From contig OZ024849.1 in the NCBI GenBank assembly GCA_964017145.1, positions 1,550,001 to 1,614,000 of the forward strand: a DNA stretch of 64,000 nucleotides, read 5' to 3'. Below the pieces are notes generated by a model. The model was given only the letters and a program-made list of their open reading frames with translations. It was not told the DNA's origin and searched no databases. This stretch comes from Agrocybe praecox. Lineage: Eukaryota; Basidiomycota; Agaricomycetes; Agaricales; Agrocybaceae. Within the stretch, counting starts at the first letter, position 1. Each line of letters begins with the position of its first letter. Positions 24,793-37,247 of this stretch are shown one piece after another. The position numbers and the translations under genes are program-made.

Positions 24793-25798
24793 TTAGGCAC
24801 GAGATTTGGTACGAGCACCGACGTTCAAGGGAATGACAGCCTGGCCGGGGCAACGCTAAAGCAAAGAGAATCAGCAAAAGACAGCCAAAAAGAACAAAAA
24901 AGACCTCACCTCAAGTACAAACTTGCACACATCGTATCCACTTTTTCCTTTATCCAAATATGCGTTCTTGACAACGTACATGCCATCGTAACGATACCCA
25001 GCGGGGGGCGCATAGATCGAGTCGGCATTTGCTCCACGAACGACGCGAATAGGGCGCCCAGTTTCCACCGATTTCTGAAAGACAAAGAAAATGAGTTTCC
25101 GTCAAGTCTTCCAAATGTCTGTGAGAACCCACCTTCAAAGCAGCATTGTCTTTGTGATTGAAAGACTGATCATATTGCTGCGACTGACTCCCCTAAGAGC
25201 AAATAATTAGGATCTAGTTAGGAGCGTACATGAATGGAATCTGCTCACCGAAAAAGTATCTTCCTGACCACCTATGAAGTGCACAACAAGACTAGATCAG
25301 GGAAAACGTAAGGCTGTGAGAACTACTCCTGCGCACCTGTGCCAGTATAGATACTGTTGCAATCAGAGATGTCTGATAAGAATGACAAAGCATAGAGAGA
25401 GAAATAGAAACACATACATAGTTTCGCCATTGTCTTGATCGTCTTCGTATCCTCCAGAAATGCAAATCGAGTATGCACCTAGATCCTTTAATCCTGCAAT
25501 TCCTGCATAGGCTCGAGTATGTACTCCTCGTTCGGCACATTCCTTCCTGGAACTGAAGTCAGTATGATCCTGTATGTGTGAGTGTTAACAGTCCTCAGCT
25601 CACCGACTATTAAAGACGGTAAACAATTCGCAGTTTGGTTCACCGAAACGCGGATCTTTCTCTCGAGCCATATAGGCAGGATTGTAAAATTCTGGGTTTG
25701 CCAACAACTGTTGACGGCTGCAAGGTAATAAGTGGAGATCAGACACAACTTGAAATAAGAATGCAAGGGCGGCCAACTTACAATCTTTCAGTGGCCAT
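24793..25798 (-). CDS. Stand-alone SRA/YDG-domain protein (modified-DNA reader)
   Basis: SRA domains flip out and bind 5-methylcytosine or related modified bases. Exon 1 is only 17 nt (25782-25798, MATER plus two bases) and splices to RQQLLANPEFYNPAY. The SRA signature follows across introns: RFGEPN, ECAERGVHTRAYAGIAG, GAYSICISGGYEDDQDNGE, YTG with GGQEDTFSGSQ, DQSFNHKDNAALKKS, GRPIRVVRGANADSIYAP, and GYRYDGMYVVKNAY with SGYDVCKFVLE. A last exon after the intron near 24,905 ends KSRA at 24,793. There is no RING, PHD, SET or nuclease domain, so it is an SRA-only protein. It is divergent from GPN1 with 232 bp between starts. The family call is firm. A role in DNA-methylation reading is inference. 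Confidence 0.93.
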
Positions 25799-26030
25799 GG
25801 TAGTAGTTGTAGAATAGAGAGAAACCTTTGTTCTGAGTTGACGCGAAGAGAGTCATGAGCATTATTAATGTGTCTGTGACTTTTCAGACGCGTCGAGCCA
25901 CGATAGATGTCACAGTCACATATCACGTGCCAGACACTTCTAAACGAGCAAAATCTAATCAGTTTAGCACTGCACCTGCTGTCATTGCTTTATAACAATT
26001 TCCTCGCATTTTCTTCATCTAGCATCCTCG
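25799..26030. promoter_or_regulatory. Divergent promoter region, SRA protein / GPN1
   Basis: The 232 bp between opposed start codons must serve both genes. A TATA-like tttataaca lies about 40 bp upstream of the GPN1 ATG (25,989-25,997). Confidence 0.4.
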
Positions 26031-27677
26031 ATGGCAGAAACAACCACGAACGATGTTCCCGTCGCTGAGTCGTCTTCCGCATCTAAGAAGGATAAAAAGC
26101 CAATGGCCATCATCACTATCGGCATGGCCGGTGCTGGAAAATCGACTTTCGTGCAGCGCCTGAACGCCCATCTACACGCGAAAGAACCGCCTTGGCCGCC
26201 GTACATCCTCAATCTGGATCCTGCTGTGACATACGTACCTTACGAGCCCAACATTGACATTCGGGATACCGTTAACTACCAGGAGGTCATGAAGCAGTTC
26301 GTATCTGCTCTTTTCTCGCCTTACTTCGCTTCTATGATTTCTTGATGCATGGGTGACGAATTAAAACTTGTATTGTAAAAAGGTACAATCTCGGTCCTAA
26401 CGGCGGCATTCTTACCGCGCTCAACCTATTCACGACGAAGTTCGATCAAGTCTTGGATTTGGTAGAGCAGAGGGCAGATAGTGTCGAGTGAGTTCCGAAA
26501 AGAGTTATTTTAAACCTAAACCATTTCTCATTTTCTCGCTTTACCGATTTATATCCAAAATAGTTATGTGATTCTTGATACTCCAGGACAAATTGAAATA
26601 TTTACGTGGTCAGCTTCTGGAGCTATCATTACCGACGCCGTCGCATCCTCGCTACCTACGGTGGTTGCGTATATCATCGATACCCCGCGGACCACAGCGC
26701 CTGCCACTTTCATGTCAAACATGCTATACGCTTGCAGGTGAGGGCATGCTCTTATTTTGCCTTTCATTACTCCACGAGTTAATGATTCAAATCCATGATC
26801 AACGAGTGACTTCTAATCGGATAACTCTAATCCGTGCTCTTGTTAACATGAACATTCTCGCTGACTGACTACCTTTTGTTCTTCACCTTCTAGTATATTG
26901 TATAAGACGAAGCTTCCGTTCATCTTGGTCTTCAATAAAACAGATGTTCAGCCGCACGATTTCGCGATAGACTGGATGTCTGATTTCGAAGAGTTCCAAG
27001 CTGCATTGGCGACACACAGTAGTGCTAGAGACGCAGAAGGCGAACCAACCTATATGAATAGCTTGATGAACAGTATGAGCCTAGTACTAGACGAGTTTTA
27101 CAAAAACCTTAAGGTAAAATTACACCTTTTTGATCTTTATGGCGCTGAGAATTTATCTACCGTCCTCCCCATTAGGCTGTCGGTGTTTCCAGTGCTACCG
27201 GTGATGGTTTCGATGATTTCTTAGAGGCGGTTGAGGGCTCTCGTGAGGAATACGAAAAGTCCGTGGTTATTTTCAGCTTTAAACCCTGTGGTACTGATGA
27301 TAACCTGTAGGGATTATCTCCCTGAATTACAAAGAACACGCGAACAGCGGGAAAAGACCCTTCGGGAGGCAAAAGATGAGACCATGGCGCGAGTTATGAA
27401 CGACCTTGCTATCGATCGCGAGAAGAATCCTGCTGGTGCTCTAGCCGATCGCTGGGACCCTGATGAAGATGATGAGGATGAGGATGCTGACGACGAGGGA
27501 GATATAAATATTATCGACAGATGTAAGTGAATTTCATTTATCGGTTAAAGAAACATATAGGGTTTAGAGTGCTCATCAACGTCTCTAGCGGAGGAGAGAG
27601 GCCCCCATGAATATATCGATGTTACTCGTGCGAGACGCCACGGAGCAGAGGATATCAATTGGCCAAGACCAGGGTGA
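26031..27677 (+). CDS. NPA3: GPN-loop GTPase 1 (RNA polymerase II assembly and import factor)
   Basis: Fungal Npa3/GPN1 helps assemble and import RNA polymerase II. From the ATG at 26,031, an acidic head leads to the P-loop [15 protein letters not shown] and [20 protein letters not shown]. After the first intron comes [14 protein letters not shown] with the diagnostic GPN triad, then [15 protein letters not shown] (switch region with an intron before it), [15 protein letters not shown] (NKxD base recognition), and [19 protein letters not shown]. After further introns come [30 protein letters not shown], and a DED-rich acidic tail ending WPRPG at 27,677. The acidic tail is typical of GPN1 rather than GPN2/3. 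There are about seven introns. One junction near 27,270-27,310 is uncertain. Confidence 0.93.
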
Positions 27678-28638
27678 ATGAGACTGAGGTACGCTGCATG
27701 TCGTCCTGCTGTATCTATGCGAATCAGCGCTCATAACGCCTTTTTCATTCTTCTTAGCGAGGTTTCAAAAGTAATCCTGTAACTTACTAAACCCTGTACT
27801 TTTATCTAGAACACACCTAATGACGAAATGGCCATCCATAAACGCTGTCATTGACATTTGGCGATCTGTCTGGCACACTCTGTTCCTATTGTGTTATTCT
27901 AATGTTTTGGAGCCTACGGGCCTGTCAGTGGGTAGGCCCTGATGTAGGACCGAGCATTTCCATTGATACAACACCTCGCCCATGCACATTTCTCCATTCT
28001 TCACTCAGCATGAGAAGAAAGACGCTTAGATTAGATTGGAAGTGTGAAGTTTGTGAAAGGTAGTGATGAAGAGCTATTATATGTTGCATGTGCGCGCTGA
28101 GCTGAAAAAAATCGGGCCTCCTTATTGCCCTGAACGTCGGAATGTAGATTATCCTGCAGCTTAATTCTACAGTAACCAAGTTGATTCATCATTCTTGCAA
28201 TTTCATACATTATTGTTTTCATAAATGTTTGACAAGATTAAGTCGTTATTCGGAAGCGCGGCACAAGTGGCTGTGCGTGACCTAGAGAGTAGAAAATTGG
28301 ATTCATTTAAAAGGAAAGCGGCAAATTGTTCTGTCCTTCGCTTTTCTTCTTCTTTGATCGTCTTTTGGGCGTTTAGCGCCTTCTCTTCGCATACCATCGA
28401 TTATTACGTGATCTTTAACATACACCGCCCATATAAACCTCAGTGAGCTCAGGGCATATCCGGTTGCTCTTCACCGCCACTGATCCTTGGCCCTTCTCAC
28501 AAGAAACTCGTGTTGTCGTTCTCCTCATTGGTCGTGTTAGTTGACACCTCTCCAATCCTCCATCTCTATCGTTCTCTTATTCCTCTCACACCCACAGTCA
28601 AATCATCCTCAACTTTTCCCGTGAATAATCTTCAGCAA
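27678..28638. other. Gene-free gap, GPN1 3' end to CDK1 promoter
   Basis: No gene was seen. The last 200 bp are pyrimidine-rich, as common just upstream of highly expressed basidiomycete genes, and probably hold the CDK1 promoter and leader. Confidence 0.45.
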
Positions 28639-30447
<1,809 letters not shown>

Positions 30448-33400
30448 TGAAGTTGTCGTCGTCGTCGTCGGTCTGGTAATGGGGCTTCATCATTTTGCAT
30501 TACTTTGAAATCATCATCCACTTCTCGATGGATATGATTTTTTCTGTTCGGTGTTTATGTACTCATCGTTGTTTTTCCCTTCTTCTCGAATCTTTTTTCT
30601 TTCTCTTTTTCATTCCCTACTTGAACAGCAATCACATTAAATCAAGACTGCCACCGCCACTGCCATCGCCACCACCCACCTCATCGTGTTTCTGTTTCTG
30701 TTCTCGACTCATCCCATCCCATCCCATCATGATATCCCTTAGCCAACAACAATATTTGCATTTGAACAATTCCTTCGCTCAACTGATTTCTCCATTCGAG
30801 ACTTCTTTCTTCAAACATCTTTTTTATTCCTGCTTTTTTCTTCCCCTCCTCCTCCTCCTTTTCATACACGTTTCAGTTCAATTTCGATTCAACAAATCCA
30901 TCCATCCATCATCAAAGCAGTAATTATTCCTTCCATTCGGCTTCTTCGACGTAACTAAAAAAAAAGAATATGTTGTCTTTTCTGTTCTTTTTCTTTTTCT
31001 CTTAATATTAATTCTACTTCGTTCGTTCGTTCGTTTCGTCAGTCCAGACTTCATCATGCCCATCCCATTTGTACCGTCTCTCCATTCATTCATGCAAGCA
31101 TTCATTCATCCATCCAACGATTTTGGTAGTAGACAGTTTCAAGAGGTACATACATACTTCGAATCAATCCTATTCGGTTGTTCAATGCGTTCGTATGTAC
31201 TTATATACCTTCCTACAGGCTAGGAGGTATTCCATTTGATAGTACTAATGATCAAACAGTAGTGAGCTCGAGCCATGAGGGATTTTAGCTTTTAGTTATG
31301 TTATGGTACGACTTACATAGATGGCAATATAAGTACCGTATATGATATGTACACTCCTGACCATGGAAATTTGACTCTGCCTCGAGGCACGCTATATATG
31401 TACTATCCTCCTCAGCGTAAGTACGACGTCTTACGACGTTCGACATTTAACTATGGCAAGACTTGTATGGGTAATACTTATTACCAACTTACTAGCGTGT
31501 GTTCTTATAACACGTTGGCCTCGAGGCTTTATGTGTACCTGATCGTGCCCATACTAATGAGGCCTCGTCATCAAGTTCAGGGCTTCGAATTCCGGAAAGA
31601 ATCTCTAAGTCAAAATTGCAAAGACAACGTTAATGGCACGAGTTTCGAAAGCACTACACTAAAAAAATTTCAATTAAGTATCACGCTCGAGCCAGAAGCA
31701 CGATTGAGTGAATATCAGAGCCACCGGACGTCGTGACGGTATATGTAGCGTAACGCGTAAAGCCAGGCTGGGGCTAGAAGACGCAGCGCTGTCAGTGTTT
31801 TTTCAAAATGTCAAATGTCAAGTCAAAGTGGAGATATATTACGCGCGCAGGGCACTGCGCCACACACACGCATTATATGTATACACTGCGCGCTAGGCTA
31901 TAGGCTAAGCTACGCGAAGCAAGCGCTCGGATAATCGGTTTCCGGTTTCGAATACCGAAACCGAAACCGAAAATGCCACGTATTGTGGGAGAAACGAAGA
32001 AACGAGAACTCGTACTACGTACGGATTCAATCAAGTTATGTTTGTTTTCATACTAGTTGAACAAAAGTAGGCATTTATTAACATGTAAATTAACAGGGAA
32101 CTGAGTTGGGTGTCTGATAGCCCCTGGATATCCATATACGTATACAGATATCGTGATACTATCCTTGAGAAGCGGGAAATGTGATCTAAATATCACAGGA
32201 TGCGATGAGGGGCTATAATCGTGCTATGAATATCTCGTACTCGTCCTCGTACGTAGTAGCTGGCTAGCTAAATATAGCCTCCTTCCTTCCTTTCTTCCTT
32301 TATTTATTTATTTGCTTCGGATGTGCTGATTGATTTTAACGATGATTCAAATTCTTGATTCTTAACACGAAGCGTTTATGAAGGGGTATGGGAGATTAAA
32401 ATCGATGAATACGATCATGATCACGCACGACTTAGGAGGCGGAAAGACATACATGCCTATGCTTAGCCTATGCAGTAGAACTGCCCAGATGGCTGTGTAT
32501 AGGAAAGGTTAAGTAATTGCGATTGGATAAGTGAGCTGAGAAGACCACGTACATACACTCACAGCCTGTCCTAGGATGTGTTCTGAGAATCGTTCATGTG
32601 AGGATGTGAGGGGGAGGAGGCACTATATCCGTGCATACAGGCTGTCTTGGCACCAGTGCACAGCGTATTTGACAATACCCAAAAACAAATCAACGGTCCC
32701 AATTGGGGACATACATACATAGAAGCAGACTGCCCGAGGTATTTATGGCAATCAACAAAGGAGGTATATTGGGGCAGAGGAAGGAGCGTATTAATCCCAT
32801 TGGCATCTTGCAGTGGGCTAAGTTGTTTGATATCATACCATATCATGTCACATCATATCACATCGGAAGTTTGAGCTTGGTTTCTCCACGCCAGGCCAGA
32901 AATAAAGGCGCGAAGTGACGGGCGTGGATATTCGATTCGATATGTTGAGGTTTTGTGGTTCTGTGGAGTTGTTGTAAGAGCAATTACAACTCGGAGTCGT
33001 CACGAGTGATGATTCCTTGGATATCATACCATAACGCGCCATCTCCATCTCGGCTATACTTTGTTCAACAAAGAAAGAGTTTCATTTCATATCGTCAGTG
33101 TATTGTTGAGATGTCCCGGCTGTTGCTGCTGTTGAACATGAACTTGAAAGGAGTGCCTCCAATGGTCCCAACATAAGGGGCGTGAGAACCCCACGAACAC
33201 TCCATTCCCATTTCCTATTGTGAACGTTTCTTTCACAGAATACAACACAGGTTCAAGCTTAAAGTGGCGATTCTTACTCGTGATTTAGCCCTGTGGGAGG
33301 ATCGATGCCCAGATTGGACTAAGGTGAAAGAAGCGAAGCGCAGCGTCCCTGTATTAGTTTTGACTCGTCCCATCAAAGAAGATAATCAGATATGTGTGTG

Positions 33401-33621
33401 GGCGGCGATGAACGAACATGTGTTGTTCCGAAAAAGAGTCTAACGGGGATTAGATGCCGAATACGTTCTATTGTTATCAAGAATGGTTGGTTCCCATCCT
33501 GATAAAAGAAGCTCCGCATATGCACCGCTGCGCTGTGTTTGTCAGATTCCCTGGGACCCGTATAAATATCAAACGTGTTCGCACTCCCTAAAACGCCCAC
33601 CTTTTTCAAAAAAACACAATA
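30448..33621. other. 3.2 kb gene-poor region
   Basis: The first 700 bp are pyrimidine-rich with tandem ttcg, cctc and catc runs, and read like a long 3' untranslated or intergenic low-complexity tract; the 142-codon frame at 30495-30923 comes from it. The remainder (31,150-33,600) has stretches rich in tacgta/acgt-type palindromes and one hairpin near 31,950. Open frames of 129 codons or less (for example 31347-31736 plus) lack any recognisable domain. I see no gene. Confidence 0.45.
31935..31970. repeat. Imperfect hairpin of ccgaaa units
   Basis: The arm tcggtttccggtttcg is followed after four bases by ccgaaaccgaaaccga, which can fold back on it with a one-base offset. The function is unknown. 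Confidence 0.5.
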
Positions 33622-34327
33622 ATGGCTTTCGGCGTCAAATATGTCCCTCTATCACCTGGTGGCTACTGTCCCCCAACCAGGGCCCCTGCTGCTGCACCGC
33701 CGAATCCTAAACCCACACTCCCCGTTCTTGATACTACATACGATGATACCGATGTATTTCCTCTAGAAATCACAGAGAGTACTAGGTACGTAGACATATG
33801 TATATTTAAAAACGCAATCTTACCTTCTTTTCCTTAGGCGAAGTCTGGAGGAGTTCATGATGGAACTTGAAAAAACGCCCGAGGGCCGTGCGAAGCTGGA
33901 AGAACTGCTTTCCCCGATTAGCACATCATATGACCTCTCGGTGCCGGCACTCTCCCCAGAAGATAATCAGTTCGACTTTTTCGACTCATTCTCCACCGAC
34001 AATGCCTCAGAGACCAGCATGGAGTCGTTCGATTTTGACATGTCGATGCTGGGCGATATCCCAGAAGACATTGGAGGCTTGACCTCGTGGAATTTCAATG
34101 AACCTATGGTGTACAACCAAGAAGCGCCCGAGACCGGGGAATGCCTCCAGGTGATCGACGCCATCATTGCCGCCCAGGATCTGATAGACGAGGCTTTGCG
34201 CGCTAAAATGGACAAGCAGCTCGACGAGTTTGTCAATTGCTCGGCGGACCTTATCAATCCCATCCTCGATCTTGATGTGGAGATGGCATCGCCCCCGTCA
34301 GAGTCGTCATCAGAACCTTCTTCATGA
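33622..34327 (+). CDS. Hypothetical acidic protein
   Basis: Two exons. The first, from ATG 33,622, has a Pro-rich head (GGYCPPTRAPAAAPPNPKP) and ends at an intron with gtacgt ... ttag borders (about 33,786-33,838). The second continues as RSLEEFMMELEKTPEGRAKL and a long acidic, Ser-rich tail with DFFDSFSTDNASETSMESF, ending SSSEPSS at 34,327. The length is about 218 aa. No domain is recognised. The acidic/aromatic spacing could suit a transcriptional activator or scaffold, but nothing diagnostic is present. The clean splice junction, kept frame and coding-like composition make it likely to be a real gene. Confidence 0.6.
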
Positions 34328-35390
34328 TCTGCAACACCAGCATACGCCACCAAGGATACTCCTACAAACTGTATCAAATAGCCCGTCTCTTGCCTCTTGA
34401 CTTGACTATCGCATTTGTACCACCACCACCATTATCTTCATCTTCATCGCCTCCATCATCATCTTCAGCATCACCATCACAAACAGTTCAGTTATCATTA
34501 TTTTTCTTCCCCCATCATCATCCTGCTCGCTCGCTGTGGTATGTGATTGATTGATTGTATGTGTATACGTATATGCTTCTTCTTTCTTTTTCTCTTGATC
34601 TTTTCAACTCTCTCTTGACGATCATACTCATACATTGCAATACCACTACTCGCATACATACCACCGCGCAAAGCGACGCAAATTAGAATAGCACTAGTTT
34701 ATATATTATAATAAGTATATACATACGTAGCTGTGATTGAATCACCCATGCAAATGAATTCAAGTATTGTACTATTTTGGTTCTTGAAATTTGTGCACCC
34801 TTCAAAGTTCTCGGAAGACTTCAATTTGCTACATACTCGAGCGAATGAAAATACACACGCGCCCATGGATCCATTCCTTCACTCGCGCATGTCCAACCAA
34901 CTGCATACGCAGTACTGTCCAAGAATCTTACCCTACCCCCTGCTCAACTCGACTGTGCACGTCCAACGTCCGGTCTAATATGACACACGAGCCCGTCCAT
35001 AAACTGGACACCGCTGACGGAAATAAAAATATTAGTACTATTACAGGTTAATATTTTAATGCTTGAAGCTTGAAGGCGCAGTCCTCCTGGCATAAGCATA
35101 ATCCCACTGTGCTTTTCGTCCATTATGCGGGAGATCGTTGCCAGCGGCGAAATGAATAAAACTGACGTCCCAGACAGGTCCTAAATACAAATCCCAGGTT
35201 CCAGCAGCTGCGCTTCGGGAGGCGAATTCTAGGTTGTACCGAAGTGATAGGCATAGTAGGTGATATCTTGGTTTTCTTGGGGGGTACGATAAAAGGTAGG
35301 CCGACGAGAGGGGAGAAAGTCCAATACGCTTTTTCACTTTACATCATTTTCAGTAGTCTCCCTCGCCTACTCAGCCTCCAACGACCAAAG
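34328..35390. other. Gene-free gap with tandem cat/tca runs
   Basis: It begins with a 150 bp tract of catcatcat/tcatct type that is probably the 3' region of the acidic protein gene. After that I see only the presumed promoter of the secreted-protein gene; aataaaa at 35,155 and gataaaa at 35,288 are not convincing elements. Confidence 0.4.
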
Positions 35391-36445
35391 ATGCTTTTTT
35401 CCTGGTCATTCTCCGCGCTACTAATCAACCTCTGCCTGGCGCAGGGATTGGGTCAAAGATCCATGATTGTGGCGAGAGATAGCAATAGCAGCAGCAGCAG
35501 CAGCAGCAACACTATTACCCCCCAGACAACGACGACGACCGCACAGCAACAACAGCCCACCACTGGCATAATTCCAAAGTTTTACAACTCGACGTTCCGG
35601 AATCCCATTCCTCCTCTTATACAAACGGAGTTCAGGGCGAACTACATGCAGGTTCGTTGGTTATTTTTTTTTTTTAATGATGATAGATGGCTCACTTTTT
35701 GCAGCACAAGTTCGACGTGAACGTGAACCATATCACTACTGGGTTTGTGAGTGTCGCATTGCTGCCATATGCAGTAATATGATAGGTGTCAGGCACTAAA
35801 AATTCGTCGTTGGTGCTAGATGTACATAAGCCCCTCGCAGCAGAAGATCCGCGCGGACGCGGCAGACGATGGGTCTCTCGAGATCAGCATGTTTGATTTT
35901 AGGAATACGACGGCGAACGGGACGCTGGTTGCTAATACTGTCTTGAGCTTTGTCGGTGGGGCGGTGAATCCGGTTTGTTCTTCGTTTTTGTGCGTTTTCT
36001 TGTTTTTATTTTATTTTAAAAAAATGATGGATGGGGAATGTTGATGGCGTACTTAGCGTCCCGCCTTTCGTCGAGCTCTTCCCTGCGGATTTCTTGAGAC
36101 AGGCCAACGCTGTCTTCGCAGGCGTACAGCATGACGATTTGTATGGGCCCGTCAATGCCTGGACGTTCCACGTAAGTTAATATTATTATTTGGCCCTTGA
36201 CCCTGATCCATTCACTCACTCACTCACCGACCATGCTAATATTTGCCTTACATGCCACCTACATGCCACCTACATAGCAAGGAGCCGATCTGCAAGTAAC
36301 ATTCTTCCTCCAAGACGCGAACGATCTCGTGCTCAGGTTCGACTTTTCCTCGTCGAATGAGCTCCGCACGTTCGCGACGACGAGGTTCTTCAATATCATT
36401 CCGGGTCCGGTGAACGCAACGGTGTTTGAGTCATCTTGTCGTTAA
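35391..36445 (+). CDS. Secreted protein of unknown function
   Basis: The ATG at 35,391 opens a clear signal peptide (hydrophobic residues 3-17, LFSWSFSALLINLCLAQG). A low-complexity Ser then Thr/Gln stretch coded by agc/cag-type repeats (35,492-35,560) follows. The mature part is spread over about five exons: KFYNSTFRNPIPPLIQTEF, then HKFDVNVNHITTGF, then MYISPSQQKIRADAADDGS, then PPFVELFPADFLRQANAVF with AWTFH, and the last exon GADLQVTFFLQDANDLVLR through PVNATVFESSCR to the stop at 36,443. Several N-glycosylation sequons (NST, NTT, NAT) fit a secreted protein. No catalytic family is recognised. Relatives probably occur in other mushrooms. The junction near 35,972-36,059 was not resolved. 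Confidence 0.7.
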
Positions 36446-37247
36446 AGTTAAAATTAAATCGTAGCCTGGTGACGTTGGGGTAAGGAATCAGGATGGTGTA
36501 GGTGGAGTCGAAGGAGCGTTTGGTAGTCAGTTGATGCATGTCCGTCTCTCGGGAAATTCTTCTCCAAAGATGAGATCGTTACCCTAGAGTAGCTCCTTGA
36601 GATGCGAGTATGACATAGTAGCACAGAGACCGATGGCGTTTGAAATAGAGTCGTTTGCAACAGCCTGAGGGGATATCAAGTGACTTTTGTGGATAAGAGT
36701 TGTTCGTAGAGTCTACTGTCTCCGGAAAGGAAAGGCCGGGTACCCATCGCGGATGGTCATGATGTTGCATTTGAAGTGACCGACGTAAGCAACGTCGAAC
36801 CGGATCTACAGACGTAGACAGGATAAATCAGCACATCCATGCCGGTGGTTCAAAGACGAGAAAATGAATGCGCACAAAGCTGTACACTTTGTAGTAAGTA
36901 ATAATAATAAAACTAGAATTGTTTACTTTTAAAACAACAACGGGTACGGGTAGATGATTTTCGACTTTTCAAGAATCATCTACGTCTATGATGCATTGTT
37001 TTTGTTCTTTCTTACAGAGAATATGGGCAGTCAGGAGGTGCGGGGCAGATTAATCTTGCCACATATGACTTGACTCAGTGCTCTTGAACACATCCCTCTT
37101 CCACAAAACCTATGCGATATAGATATATGTGCCTAAAATCTCAGTCGAGGGCAACCAATCTGTTGAAAATCCCCTCTGCGGGAAATGTTTTCGACGCTGT
37201 GCCTGCGTAGGGTTCAACCACACGCCTTAGGAAGCGTGCATGGCAAC
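36446..37247. other. Gene-free gap
   Basis: Convergent 3' flanks of the secreted-protein and NACHT genes. Two overlapping minus-strand frames (36454-36660, 36579-36770) lack recognisable domains. Confidence 0.4.

Noticed and set aside
30495..30923. 142-codon plus-strand frame after CDK1
   Set aside because: It arises from a pyrimidine-rich 3' tract; composition is Ser/Phe/Pro/His runs without a domain.
35421..35624. Minus-strand frame with a poly-Ala run
   Set aside because: It is the reverse reading of the agc repeat that codes poly-Ser in the secreted protein.
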